A stretch of DNA of 64,000 nucleotides from positions 164,965-228,964 of the forward strand of contig NW_006499207.1 of NCBI RefSeq assembly GCF_000471905.2, read 5' to 3'. A program made the position numbers and the translations under genes. This DNA is from Amborella trichopoda (taxonomy: Eukaryota; Streptophyta; Magnoliopsida; Amborellales; Amborellaceae). Shown piece by piece: positions 21,038-33,114 of the stretch. Below the pieces are notes generated by a model. That model did no database searches. It was given only the letters and a program-made list of their open reading frames with translations, and was not told where the DNA came from. How positions within the stretch are numbered: the first letter of the stretch is position 1; each line of letters opens with the position of its first letter.

Positions 21038-22275
21038 AACTATCGAGGGATCAAACTTATAAGCCACACTATGAAGATGTAGGAGAGAGTGATTGAGTAA
21101 TGACTAAGACATGAAACGAGTGAATTAGAAAATCAATTTAGTTTTATACTAGGGAGGTCAACAATCGAGGCTATTCCTACTTAGACAACTGAGAAGTTTA
21201 GGGCGTAGGGAGAAGACCTCCATATGGTCTTTATTGATCTAGAGAAAGCTTTATGATAGACTACCTAGAGATTTGATTTTGTGGGTGTTGGAAAAGAAAG
21301 GAGTCTCTAGACACTATATCGACTTAGTGAAAGATATGTATGAGGGAGCACTAACTAGTGTACAAACAACTATTGGAGAGATGAGTAAGTTTTTAGTAAC
21401 AATAGGTCATCAAGGGTTAGCATTGAGCCCTTACCTGTTTGTCTTAGTTATGGAGGACTTAACTAGGCACCTACAAGATGAGGTACTATAGTGCATGTTG
21501 TTTGCAGATAACATTGATCGATGAGACCCGAAATGACGTCAACACAAAGAACTTTGGTGGGATACTCTAAAATCTAAAGACTTTAAAATTAGTTGGACTA
21601 AGAGCATATGGAATGCAAGTTTAAAAATAATAGGAGTAGAGACGAAGTAATAGTTAAGACTGACGACTAAGAAATACCAAAAAGAGCGCACTTTTGATAT
21701 CTTCGGTCTATAATTTAGGAAAATGGAGAGATTGAGGAAGATGTAGCACATAGATTTAGAGCTGGGTGGACGAAGTGGAGATGTGCAACCGGAGTTTTAT
21801 TTGATTGCCACATACCAACAAAGCTGAAGGGCAAGTTCTATAGGACAGTTGTGAGATGAGCTTTACTTTATGGGGCAGAATGTTGGGCGCTCAAGAAACG
21901 GTATACCCATAGAATGAGTAGTTGAGATGGATAAGTGGCAAGTCAAGCATGTATAAAATTCAAAATGAATGCATTCAAGAGAATTTAGGTGTGGCACCAA
22001 TAAACGATAAGATGATAAAAAGTAGACTTAGGTGGGCTGGCCGTGTGTGGTGCAGACCCAGTACAACACCTTTTAGAAGGTGCAAGTTAGTTCAAATGGA
22101 AGGCTCAAAAAGGGCAAGGGGTAGGCCGAAAAGGACATGATTGGAAGTAGTGAGAAAAGATTTGGGGACTTATGGCCTCCAAGAGGGTATGGCCCTTGAT
22201 AGAGCATAATGGAAGGCTAAGACTTGTGTCACTGACCCCAATTAGTGTGGAAAAGGTTTTGATAATGATCATCCT
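21038..22275 (+). pseudogene. RTE-clade LINE reverse transcriptase remnant
   Basis: A non-LTR retrotransposon of the RTE clade. From 21038 the frame reads NYRGIKLISHTMKM with stops, then HMVFIDLEKA near 21220-21250. It continues DLILWVLEKKGVSRHYIDLV, GEMSKFLVTIGHQGLALSPY and LFADN at about 21500. The catalytic box is normally F-A-D-D, so the second Asp has become Asn. After a degraded section it ends with LLYGAECWALKK (about 21870-21900), APINDKMIKSRLRWAGRV, GSKRARGRPKRT and a 3' tail near 22260 with tgataatgatcatcc. The endonuclease half is missing, so this is a 5'-truncated dead copy. Its end is inverted relative to the RTE copy at 24779-26200. Confidence 0.85.
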
Positions 22276-22739
22276 TGGGACCTGCAACTGGATCCCACAT
22301 GCTTCATCGGCAGTTTCATCTTCTGCAATAGATTACATGTAAGGGCATTGAGTGCACAACAAAAACATGAAACATGGCCTGATAGTAAGACATCTTCCTT
22401 AGAGGTCATCATGAGGTTTGACTCTGTAAGTCCTTGTCAATAGTTATAAATATAGGACTTGAGAATAGAATTCAGCATCTACAATAGAGTTTTTTTGGGT
22501 TCTACTCTCCATAGTTTGCATTGGTTTCAATTCCTGGAAAGAATTCATTAGTATATCCAGATGTCTATTTTCTCCTATGAAGAGCTTCACTGATCTTGGA
22601 TTATCAGATACAGACGTACGATGAGGTTCACTTTATAGTTCTCCAATTGAATTTGAGTTGTTTTTTGAAAATTTGATTATCTGAGTGGAATTCTTATGTC
22701 CTTCAAGCTTTTGTGGGAATGCCATGCCTGAGTTTGTGG
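22276..22739. other. no recognisable gene
   Basis: Spacer between the RTE remnant and the L1 remnant. I see nothing in it beyond AT-rich non-coding sequence. Confidence 0.5.
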
Positions 22740-23690
22740 GGCTGCATGTCGCTCCCATGCCCTAAAACACCCCTAACCCCCTTTATAACCAGCAAAACTT
22801 GGCTCAAGCCAATCCCCTAAAATCCAGGCTTTCTTTGGAGACCAACTCCAAGGTAGGGGCATTCAAATTATCGAACTGGTGGAAGATGTGCAAATCTTCT
22901 GAAGAAACCAATGAACACCTCTTTCTTAGCTTTAAGGTGGCCTGAGGGCATAACTATGGGCTCACATGGTACAAACTTTTGAGTGGTCATTTGTCCTACT
23001 GCAATCCATTCCCCAACTATTTCAGGCGTTTAGCTCCCCTCCTTGGTCTAAAGCAGTCGACTTCCTTTGGCATGCCCAAGTGATGGCAACATTGTGGGTG
23101 GTTTGGACTGAGAAGAACACTCAAATTTTTGAAAGGAAGCCTTGGTCATATTCTGGAGCGAAAATGCTAAAACTTTCAACAACCATTCAATTGCTGATTT
23201 CCTTAACAATTGGAAGACCATTTTTATCCTATAGACAACTGACCATCTCGCACTCCTCTAATATGAGGGCACCAAACAAGGAGTCATAGTCCAGCTCATT
23301 TCGGTGGCTTATTAAGATACTGCCAATGAAAGATGCCCATCTCATTTTTTGGCTTTATTGGGTTTGCTGACTCCACTCTTGCAGACACTACAACACTCCT
23401 TGAGGACATCAAGAGATTCAACCCAATGTCACCTCTCTAGTGGTCTCCGAAAATTCCAGTAATGTCATCTCATGGGTCACTAAATCCTCCCTTTACCCCT
23501 GGCAACTTGAGCACCTGTTTGACCAGATTTTGGACCTTTATTGGCTTATTCATATTCATTTTAGCAAACATAGCGGGTGGCCAACACCATGGCTACCACT
23601 TGCTTAAGAAGGCGCTGCATGAGGGAGTACTGAAGGGGCCAATGAAGCGATTGTCACATTTTTGAGAGTTTGCTTTATGGCTGTATTATT
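22740..23690 (+). pseudogene. L1 LINE 3' remnant (zf-RVT and RNase H)
   Basis: A second plant L1 tail, unrelated in position to the first. Near 22800-22925 a frameshifted zf-RVT segment reads KTWLKPIP…PKIQAF, with ETNEHLF nearby. At 23060-23140 it reads FLWHAQVMATLWVVWTEKN followed by QIFERK, the standard block before RNase H. RNase H traces follow: VSENSSNVISWVT near 23445-23480 (the SD/SxNVI.W block) and a stretch equivalent to R-E-N..AD.LA near 23570-23630. It has multiple frameshifts and no intact domain. The 3' end lies somewhere around 23690-23760. Confidence 0.75.
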
Positions 23691-24778
23691 TTTTTATTCA
23701 TGCTTTTATGTATAGATGCGGTTTCTCACCCTTCATTTGATGGACCTCCCCCTCTCAAATTGACATGATAGAGTGCCCAAATTGTTCGTTGCTATTTTTT
23801 TACAGAAACATGTATATGACCTTATCATAGTTGTTGGGAATGGAATTGGGAATGGTTTCGAGATCAGGGGCTGGATCAATGAATCGAGTCTACCTGAAGC
23901 TCCTCATGATAGGGATCGATGTCCATACAAATTTAAATCTAAGGAACTCGATCCACGTGTTTTAGGAATTGAGCTCCCCAATTAGATACAATAGAGTTCC
24001 CCAATTAGATAAAAATAGCACCACAGCCTAGTGACTACGAGTTCCTAACAGGTTCTTAATGATATCTTCCACTTTCTATGGTTCTCTAGCACTTGCACTC
24101 ATGGTGTTGCATGCTAATACAATTTCTATCTACAGATGATTCATCAACTGAAAAAACTGATTTAGGGGGCTGGATTTGATGTCCATACAATATTAAATCC
24201 AAGGAACTCAATCCCTGTGTTCTAGGGATTGAGATTCGAAATTCTAGAAATCGAATACCTAGAAAATCCCTTTTGGGATCTTAGGATTGATCATCCAGAA
24301 CGGATCGCCTGCCAAAGTAAGCAATCCTAGTAAGTGTAGATCTTATAACAGTACAATGGTTAACCTTCTAAAAAAAGAAATGCGTCAACTTATGGAATTC
24401 AAGAAAACCATAGAGTAAGCCTATTGGTGAGCACAATACATGACACTTGCATGTTGAACACGTGTTGTTCTATGTTGTACGCGTGCCATGGTTGCATGTT
24501 ACACGAGAGTTTCTCAACATGTACATGTCTCACTTGTATACTTGTGTATCACGATAACATCGCAAATATTTTATTTTGCATACATGGGCACATTTGTTGT
24601 ACAAACTTGTGTTACTATATGCATACAAATGTGGAAGCGGGTTCCACACAATATATGTCCATTGGGTATGTGTCATAGTGTAAGCAATTATCACGAGAGA
24701 TCAAGGATCTACAATATATACAGTGATAGTGAATCATTTTTGTTTAGAGATTGGACTGTAATCCAAGAGTATCTTTAA
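23691..24778. other. no recognisable gene
   Basis: Spacer between the L1 remnant and the minus-strand RTE LINE. It contains the direct repeat listed at 23905-24240. Around 24424-24600 the words catgtt, tgcatg and acacg recur without a fixed period. No domain is visible. Confidence 0.45.
23905..24240. repeat. direct repeat, two copies of about 60 bp
   Basis: Copies at about 23915-23972 and 24176-24232 share gatgtccatacaa, ttaaat(c)taaggaactc and atccc(t)gtgtt(c)tagg(g)attgag with a few substitutions, about 260 bp apart. Both contain GATTC/GAATC words like those at 18843-19985. Confidence 0.6.
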
Positions 24779-26200
24779 CATTCATTGTCATCATCGTCAT
24801 CATAGTTTTTTCCCAAATATTTGGGGCCTGCTATACGAATCCTAGTTTGCCATTTTACTCTATCAAGGACCATACTCTCAGTGAGGCCATAAGTCCCCAT
24901 ATTTTTCTCACTACTTCCAACCATGTCTTTTTGGGTTTACCTTTTGCCCTTTTTGGGCCTTCCACTTGCACCAACTCGCACCTCCTAACAGGTGTTACAC
25001 TGAGTTTGTGCTGCACATGGCTAGCAAACTTAGGTCTACTTTATCTGATCTTATTGCTTATTGGAGCCATATCTATGTTCTCCCTAATGTATTAATTTCG
25101 AATGCTATCCTTTGTCCTGCCACTCATCTATCTCAACATCTTCATCTCAGCTACACTCATCCTATGGTATTTTGTTTCTTTGATCGCCCAACATTCTGCC
25201 CCATAAAGCAAAGCTGGTCTCATATTTGTTCTATAGATTTTATAAGCGATTACATAACACTTCGGTTGCACATCTCTACTTCGCCCAGTGAGCAATTTTC
25301 CTTTAACTAATTTTTCCCTAAATAAGGTTATTTATTTTTTCTAAATTCCACCTCTTTCTTCAGACTCTTTATGCAGACGTCCATAACCACGAGCTTATTC
25401 TGTGCAGTCAAACTCTTTCTGGTGCTAACTTACAATCTTTACATGATGGTCGATCTACCTTCTTAACTAAGATGCAGCTATCTGACTTTTATATGATCCA
25501 CTTTTATAGGTTATTGAATGTTCATCTCACTTTTTAAAGTAATTGTTTGCTATTGCTAGGTCGTAGGCCATAGCAAAATCTAGAATAGCCTCACCCATCT
25601 TATTTCTTTCATCGAACCCATATCCACCATGTACCCCTTCTTATCCTCAACTATCCTTCCCTATATGATCTCCTGAAAATGTCCTCTCTCCATTTGGTAT
25701 GTCTTAGACCAGGCCATCCATGTTCTCCCACAATTGTCTCTTAGTTCTATCTGCTAGTCATGCTTGTGGTGCGTAAGTAGTAATTACGTTAATTATCTCA
25801 TCCCCTAATACGAGTTTAATTAATAAGAGCCTATCACCTACTCTTTTGACATTAATTACTTTATCCTTTAAATCTTTTCCTGCAATTATACCTACGCCAT
25901 TCTATTATTATCCTTTTTTATATGCTAAAGTTTATACCCATCTATTTACTTAGCTTTTTTCCCTTTCCACTTAGTTTCCTGTAGACAGACAATGGTTACT
26001 CGTCTTCATCTCATTGTATTTATTAGTTCCATATTCTTACCTATAAGCATTCCTATATTTCATATGGCTTGAGAAATCCACTTCTCTTGGACTAGCTTCT
26101 TTACCCGCGCTCGTTCAGAATGTCTTGCATATTGTTCATCGCAATTAGGCGGCGCTGAGGCGCGCTTTTGGGGAGCACCCTATCTAACCCTTACTTATTG
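24779..26200 (-). mobile_element. RTE-clade LINE with APE endonuclease, RT deleted
   Basis: On the minus strand, about 26030-25300 encodes an APE-type endonuclease: TIVCLQETKWKGKKAK (the E of the catalytic ETK), then NGVGIIAGKDLKDKVI, GDEIINVITTYAPQA and KSGSYKSQI. The RT domain is missing, since the endonuclease part joins RT-C-terminal sequence near 25290. That part reads RPALLYGAECWAIKE, GRTKDSIRN, APISNK, then GPKRAKGKPKKTWLEVVRK, and ends by a 3' microsatellite-type tail (atgatgacgatgatgac on the minus strand, 24783-24799). RTE elements typically have such tails instead of poly(A). Many stops are present. The minus-strand 5' end is uncertain (26200-26400). Confidence 0.8.
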
Positions 26201-27170
26201 CTCACTGAACCTGGGTTCCTGGGTTCCAGTACAATGCGTCGCTTGCAGGGAACCCCTTAGCATAAGCAGATAGCTTAGATTTAGGATTCATAGAAAGTTT
26301 TGGTAAAGCTTTACGTTGGCTGCCTAGCTAGCACAACCCAACTCCTCTACCCAGGATTGGGACGGGTTAAGGGAACGTTTAAGGTCTTCACCCTTCTTAG
26401 ATCCCTTTGGAGTATACTACTGACTTGTAGGAGTCATTTGCATCCTTTGTCAGCATTACTCCATTATTTGTCATGCTACCACTTATTGGAGCCATCTAAA
26501 GGTTGCATGTTTTATTCACGGCTGCTTCAGAACCCTGTACTAGCTCAAAAACTTTTGCCTAGCCTAATAAAAGAGTAATGTATACTAAATCACAAACATT
26601 TTAAACGTGTCCACTTGTTTGGCTTGAAAGTTCTTGTGCATCTATCCTATAGGTGTATTTTAGAAACGATATTTCTTCTTGTTACAGCTTTGGAGGATAT
26701 CGCTCACATGAACACTTTCTTGGCTTAGAAGCAGGTTGCTTTGACATCTCATATATTTTTTGTTTGTTTCTATCACGTAAGCATATCTCTTTCATTCTCT
26801 TCATCAGACATCCAAACAAATCTCATAGATCGCAAGATACTCAATTGCATGAAGATGATTAATTGTTACTTTAGCCTTTCCTATATTTTGTTAGTGTGAT
26901 TTCACATCCACAGATATATTGAACGATGTGTTTTATTATTAGACAGGAAACAGGTATCAGAGCTGCCAAAGGAATTCACCATTTCTTCTTTGTGCTCTGA
27001 TTGGAGTGATTTATTTCTGTTTACTATTCATGTACTTCCAGTTTTTAATCTATAATGTCACTTCCTAGCAAATGTATCTGATATAGACAATCTTATTTTC
27101 AAATATTAAGCTAATATTATAATTTGTTTGTGTACTTGTATTGATTGCTGTTTTTGAGTTGCTTCTATAG
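26201..27170. other. intron or 5' flank of the pseudouridine synthase gene
   Basis: No exon with recognisable RluA-family sequence is visible. A pyrimidine tract and AG acceptor at 27162-27170 (ttctatag) immediately precede the exon at 27171, so at least its right end is intronic. The left part may hold the 5' end of the RTE LINE. Confidence 0.5.
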
Positions 27171-27671
27171 GTTTTACATGGCTGGAACTCTACCCACGCA
27201 CCGGTAGAAAGCATCAAGTAAGACACGTAGACGACGGGTTAGAAGGAAGAGTAAAAAATAAGCTGGCCTTGATTATTTTTATTTCTAATTTATGCTCTCT
27301 TGTATATTTGTTCAACACAGCTACGTGTCCATTGTGCCGAAGTCTTGGGAACACCCATCTTAGGAGACTACAAGTATGGTTGGAATGCTCATAGGAAATG
27401 GAAGCCTTTCCCTACACTAAAGTTTGAGGAGCGATTGAACAGGAAGGCACCATTTGGCCTTGACTTGGAGGGAGGCAGCGTCTCCGACAAAAAGCCACGG
27501 TTGCATCTCCATTGCAGGCAGATGACTCTTCCCAATATGTCATTGGCATTTCAGCACTTGCATGAACAATCTGTAGATGATCTCTCAAAGTTGGAGAAAC
27601 TTGACTTAGTTGCTCCTCTACCTCTGCACATGCGGAGAAGTTGGGATATATTAAATTCTGAATTGTTCTAG
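27171..27671 (+). CDS. RNA pseudouridine synthase (RluA family), last two exons
   Basis: This is the only host gene I can recognise. Exon 27171-27217 encodes FTWLELYPRTGRKHQ and exon 27321-27671 begins LRVHCAEVLGTPILGDYKYG. Together they make the RluA-family C-terminal core motif (L.P.TGR.HQLR.H…LG.P…GD.KYG). The intron 27218-27320 is GT-AG (gtaaga…cacag) and in phase 0. The remaining residues (FEERLNRKAPFGLDLEGGSV, LHLHCRQMTLPNMS and APLPLHMRRSWDIL near the end) match plant RNA pseudouridine synthases of the mitochondrial 3/4 type as I know them. These enzymes convert uridine to pseudouridine in RNA. The 117-codon last exon is fully open to its stop at 27669-27671. The catalytic-Asp exon (HRLDRxxSG) and everything upstream were not found between 16100 and 27170. 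The gene therefore either has very long introns or is a 3' fragment. A polyadenylation-like aataaa lies at 27911-27916. Confidence 0.85.
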
Positions 27672-30600
27672 GGGTGAAAGTTGCCTAGAGTTCCATATGT
27701 CATGGTGTTTCAATAATTTTGTAATTTTGGATATTATGCCTTCCCATTTGTAACTCTTTTGTTTTGGGAAATCAGTAGGGATCATTTCTCGATTTGTGCG
27801 TGTCATCCTTTCTCGGGTATCCTTCCCATTTGTAACTACAGTCCCCAATGGTAAAGCATCTTCCTCATGTTGCCCATCTTTTTGCACGTGTATTGCGTTT
27901 TTTTTTAAAAAATAAAATGCATAAATTCAGATTTTCATGATAGCTTTCTAATATAGTAATGCCCAAATAACAATGAAATAGTGCTGGCAATTATGCTACT
28001 TAACGTTCTATAGGGCCTATATTAGGTTGTTAGCGGGACCACCTCCATCTCATAGAACCTTCTTAAAGTAGGGGATTTTGTGTCCTGAAAATTTTCAGAT
28101 ACCCCCAATATCAATTCCATATAAAGAACACTTTATTCCGAAATAAATTTGATTTTAGAGTTTAAAAATGCTTCAAATCTTCCAAAGACTGACCTGGAAC
28201 CGTATATTTGAGGGGAAATGGGATTTTAAGACCTTGAGAGATCATTTTTTTAAGGAATAGTTCATCAAGTAAATGAACGATGATTTAGAACTTCAGACAA
28301 CAAAAACGTAAAAAGAAATATATGTGTATGTGTAAACTAAAACTCAGACAAAAACAAACATCTCGCAAACAGAAATTTATCAAGCATTTTGTAAACAAAA
28401 ATGAGAACTTTGCCATGTACTAAAACAAACATTTTGTAACGCACCATATTTGCTCTCTTCAAAACATTAATTTTAAGATTTTTTAATACTCTTTCATGGG
28501 GACATGCTAGGTTGAATAAGGTGGGTGTCAAATAACGACCCTACGAAAACACATCTAAAACAAAAAGTGAAGGATAGGCAAATTTGTACCCTTACAGGCT
28601 AATGCAATCTTTTTCCTATAAATACATAAGGTGCTCCTCTTGAGATATTAGACGAAATTAAAAAAGGATTTTTTATTTTAATTTTATTTAAGTCGTTCTT
28701 GTTATTTTTATAGCTCCTTAAATTTCTAACGCTGTTTATTTATTCAAGTTATTGGTGGTAAGCCAAGTATAAATTTCCTAATTTTGGCGATTTATCAGCA
28801 TTCAAAAGCAATTCTTAAATTTTGTAACTCGTATTTCTTCTTCTGACGTAATTTCTTCTAAAGTGGGGATTGTTATAAAACAAAAAACGGACATTTAAGA
28901 AGATGGACATGCCTTTTTGGATGTCCATCCATCTCTACAGTTTTGTAAGCCTAACCCTTCTCTTACCCAACCAGCCCCTAAACCTCATTGTGTTCTTGAG
29001 GTCTTGTCTTAAATGTTCCAAACCTAATATCGGCTTGGATACTAGGTTTTCTATAGGTTTACATCGGGTGAACGTCTTTAATGATGCTGTTATGACAAAT
29101 ACAATCGGTCCATGATGGCATCTGCGTCTCATCGAATCCGAGTATGGTATTCATGAGAAATTAAATGAATCGGATTATGAATAAAATGCATGGTTCGAAA
29201 TAGAAACCCAAGCACAACTCCCACACACTGGTTTTAAATGGACAAGGTATCTGTCCATGACTTTAGGGAGGTTTCAGAACAATGCACAAATAAAAGAGTT
29301 TGATGAGAATTTAATGAACATTTGTATGAGCATTTATGAGTACAAACATGTGATGGTTGACATTTTGCATAAACATAGTGTTGCGAGCATTCAAATGCAT
29401 GCATAAGTGTTGAGTAAGCATATATACTTATACATGAGAATTTGTGTGTTCGTGAAGATGAGCATGAATATTCATATAGATATGAGAATATGCATGAGAT
29501 TGAGAATGGAAAGTCTGAAGGGTATAGGTGTAACTTGAATTTGAGAAAATCATACCCATCGTAACTTTTTTCCGAACCATTTAAGGGTAACTGCTCAAAT
29601 CGTAGTCCACTATTCGGCCCTTTCAACGGCTATACTATCAGCGAAGCTATAAGTTCCCATATTTTTTCCTTCTGAGTGTATCCCTTGCTCTCTTAGAGAA
29701 ACATGATCATTAAAATGGGGATTACTTTTACATTAGCATCTATAAGACTATCATATGCATTATTGGCATGAGTGTGATATGGAAAGTTGGCATGTGGTTT
29801 ACATGTGGTTTGATTTACAAGTATTGTGCATGTGCATAATGTGGACCACATATAGTTTACGTGATAGTTTATCTTGAGTATCATTGTCATCATTATGAGG
29901 ATGCTTGTGTGATATTTATATCGAAAATGTGAGTATGCTTGATAATACGAGGGAATTGAGTATGTATGTGTGTATGAAACCCATCATGAATATAAGGTCT
30001 CAAAAGGCCTAGTGAGAGAATGTTGGAATTATAGCCTTTCAAGGTTTCAAACTAAGATTCTCTCATTTAGTGGGAGGGATTGAGAGAAGATGATTCGGAT
30101 GCTTGGTGCATTAGGGCTTAGAATCATATACCTTGAGTATATTTTTCGATTTAAGGGACAAATCTCTTGTGGAGGTGTAAGGGTCACATATGAGTTAGGT
30201 CTATATTTATGAGTGTGCCTCATTGTTAGTGTGAATTGCTAGGGCTAGGAGAACCAAAAGAGTACAATAGAACTCGACTAATTTATGAGTAACAACCCTG
30301 TATAGGATGGTCATGACTCATGGGACACGAGTCCGTACCCTAACACGAAATTATCTTATGAAATTGTGTCCCGTACCCTAACACAAGACTATCCTATGGA
30401 AAGTGCACTCGCAATTGCATGGAAAGACACTCTTTTAATGTATGATCCTACTAAGACGAGCTAGTACACATGTAACTTGAGAGGACCCAAGTATGTGAGC
30501 ACTTTTATGTCCTACATGGGTGCACCTATAATCCACTATGAAGCGGGTGATGAGAAGTTTGATTGGGGTGACTTTGATGAAGCCGGATTATGAGTCTCTT

Positions 30601-30984
30601 CCATAGATTGCGGAACATAAGTTCGTTGAGTCATTTTCAGATAAATGGACCATTACTTTGGACTAGCCTAGTGGAGTACGGTGATATCTAGATCTAAGCT
30701 TAGAGATCAAATTTACCAATTCTCATATTTTATTATGAAGAGAAATTGTGTATTTATGGTAAAGAATCACTCGAAAATTTTTTGGGAATTTTTTGAAAAT
30801 TTTCAAAGTAAAAAATGTAGTTTTTAAATTGTTTGAGGGTAATTTCAACGAAGGACAACTTGTGGGGTGATACCATGTGCCACCCAAGTAACCATATGGT
30901 TGGCCGTGGGCTCCCCATGTCATCCCCATGTTAATGATATGATCATGATGTTATCACTAATGGGAGTCCTAGTTTTAGAATTAT
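27672..30984. other. 3' flank; no further gene recognised
   Basis: The first 250 bases are probably the 3' untranslated region of the pseudouridine synthase, with aataaa at 27911. The rest is AT-rich. Around 29290-29520 the words atgag, catg and tatgag recur. At 30318-30410 a phrase around cgtaccctaacac is present twice about 50 bp apart. The part from roughly 30000 to 30984 was continuous with 54076 onward before the 23-kb element inserted, and it may be LTR-derived. No domain is visible. Confidence 0.45.
29632..29695 (-). mobile_element. short RTE LINE 3'-end fragment
   Basis: The stretch ctatactatcagcgaagcta…agttcccatattttttcc resembles 24863-24910 of the minus-strand RTE element (ccatactctcagtgaggccat…agtccccatatttttctc). 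This is about 60 bp of recognisable similarity, so it is only a relic. Confidence 0.4.
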
Positions 30985-32208
30985 TGTTATACGTCATTTT
31001 TGAAGCACCTCAGCCCTTCAATTAAATAAAGGAAGAAGACGGCTACAACCCGGTCACCGCGGCGTACAAGACATAGCCATGAGGAAAACAGTAGCCGTAA
31101 AGGAAATAAACCTCGAAATAAGGATAACTGAAGGAAAAAGATGTCTACACGAACAAGAGTTGAAAGCCTTATCCCTGCCACCGTGTGTATAAGAGCCGGA
31201 TGGGCATGCCAAATGACCACGGTCATTTTCTAAGAAAAAAAAGTGGGTCTGGGCTCAAACGGATTGATCCAACGGCCCTAATCTCGAACCATCGCGAAGT
31301 AGGGCAGAGGCACGCCTTCCGCCGTACGGCCTCACCAAACCAGTCGATGGCCATGGCGATTCCTTGGCCACCCCTCGACGAACTCGCAACTTGTTCCCCG
31401 CATCGGAAGAGTGGCTGAAAGCCTCAAACACCCACAAAAAAGCTTCAACGATATCCCTCCCTCTGACGAACAAGCGTGAAAGACAAGCCTCCTCCACCAA
31501 AGAGAAGAAAGGAGGCACGAGACCATGGACCCGAGAATATTCAAAACGACGTCTTAGCCCTTCGCAGAAGAGGACTCGGTCGCACGAAAACTGATATTGA
31601 GAAAAGAATACTCCCAGGAAGAAAACCTCAAACACAACACACAACATTCAAAGCAAAACAGAGAAAGGCATGAAACCCAAGGTCACAATAATAACAACAA
31701 GAAGATCCCCATCACCAGAAAATGCCTTTCCCGACGGTCCACCAAAAGTCCAAGGAACAATGCAAAAGCAAATCAAACCACTTGCAAAAGCACTCAAAGA
31801 AAAAACCTTCTCCAAGCTCGCAATCGACTTAGAAAAGCCACATAGACCATCAAAGAGTTCATAAAAACCAACCGAGTACCTCCACTCACGAAGGAGATTG
31901 CCGCAAAAATCAGAACAATCACAAGGAAACGGACATCAAGAATATAACAACAGATCAACCAATCTCATACTGCAAGAACCCGGTAAGAGCTCTCGAAGTT
32001 TTGACATTGGCGGCAGGCTCCTCAGAGTAGGACAAGTTTGTCATATGTGCAAAAGAGTTTTAGGGAATTTTTGTCATTGTACCCAATTTCGGGACTTTAT
32101 TTTAATATCTTTTACTTGCATTTAGGTTTAGCTTTTGAGTATCCACCCCTGTTTGGTGAGAATTCTATATAACAAGCTTAAGTCAATTGTAAAAAAAGGG
32201 AGACTACA
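30985..32208 (+). repeat. 5' LTR of gag-only element, part 1
   Basis: Matches 48903-50142 in order (accggctac…ccggtcac, gccatgcc/aaatgaccac, cgaactcgcaactt and so on). It contains a TATA-like tctatataac at 32164-32173, equivalent to tttatataac at 50098-50106, where transcription of the element probably starts. The LTR is broken at 32208/32209 by the antisense gypsy element and resumes at 40307. Confidence 0.85.
32164..32173 (+). promoter_or_regulatory. TATA-like box of the gag-only element LTR
   Basis: tctatataac sits about 35 bases before the insertion point in the 5' LTR. The same place in the 3' LTR has tttatataac. Conservation in both LTRs and the position before the R/U5-like part support a promoter role, which is inferred. 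Confidence 0.45.
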
Positions 32209-33114
32209 TGTCACGACCACGCCCCCTGACCCCTACCGTACCCTATCGGAAGGTGACAAAGTGCGGGGTCATGACCGAAGGTCGCGAACGTCACTTAGGC
32301 AGGAGTGGCTCAATGCGTGTTAGAAATGCATAATCAAAGCAAACCATAAAAATTAAATAAAACTCATACATCAAGCAATATAAACTGAATAAAACCATTA
32401 AATTTTCATTGAAGCTCCAAGATTCTTTACAATATAGTTCAAAGCTTACAAGTCGGACTTTATAGTACATCACACCAAAACAACATAGTGGGCTCGCCAT
32501 CAGGCACCTACCATGCAGAAAGGGATCCCTGACAGGTTTGAAGCTTCAAATGTTTGCCGCCACCACTCTGCTGCTCGACTCCCATAGTCAAGTGTTATCA
32601 CTCTACACATATAAAAGTAAGCGGAGTGAGCTATAAGCCCAGCAAGTAGATCACTACCCTTGTATTCCCGTCGACATGCAGATGCATAATAATATAGCCT
32701 ACGGTTCACCAGAGATCATATTGGTATCACAGAGTGGAGTCGTGCTTTAGAATATAAACACTAACAGTATAAAGAGAGCAAGGTTCAAATATCAGAGCAT
32801 CGAATATTTTTTGAAATAGTAATTTCATTGTTACTTATCACGATTCCAGTCAGACACTCATACAAAATATCTAATTCTGACAGGCAGAAAACAAAATTGT
32901 TTACTCCTGAAATAGAAGTCACATCGATCAGACTAAGCCAATCCCGTAACTTGGGACTTCTACCCTCATTTAGGAGGGAGAACAATGATAAATGGAGGTC
33001 CCATTTTTTCATATCCTCACTCACACACACAATCCCCAGTGTGCTTTGGGGTTTTTGATAGGCTGCGACCTTGCACAACATGACCCTCTCCTTACGTGTT
33101 CAGGCGGGATGGCG

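Noticed and set aside
24424..24778. Cys-rich plus-strand frame (HDTCMLNTCCSMLY) resembling a small secreted peptide
   Set aside because: The Cys codons come from repeated tgcatg/catgtt words. There is no signal peptide pattern and no stable cysteine spacing.
31255..31647. Minus-strand 130-codon frame, with a similar frame at 49174-49563
   Set aside because: The two are the same stretch of the two LTRs of the gag-only element. Both are open, but this is most simply explained by LTR homology, and no domain is recognisable. It is worth only a consensus check.
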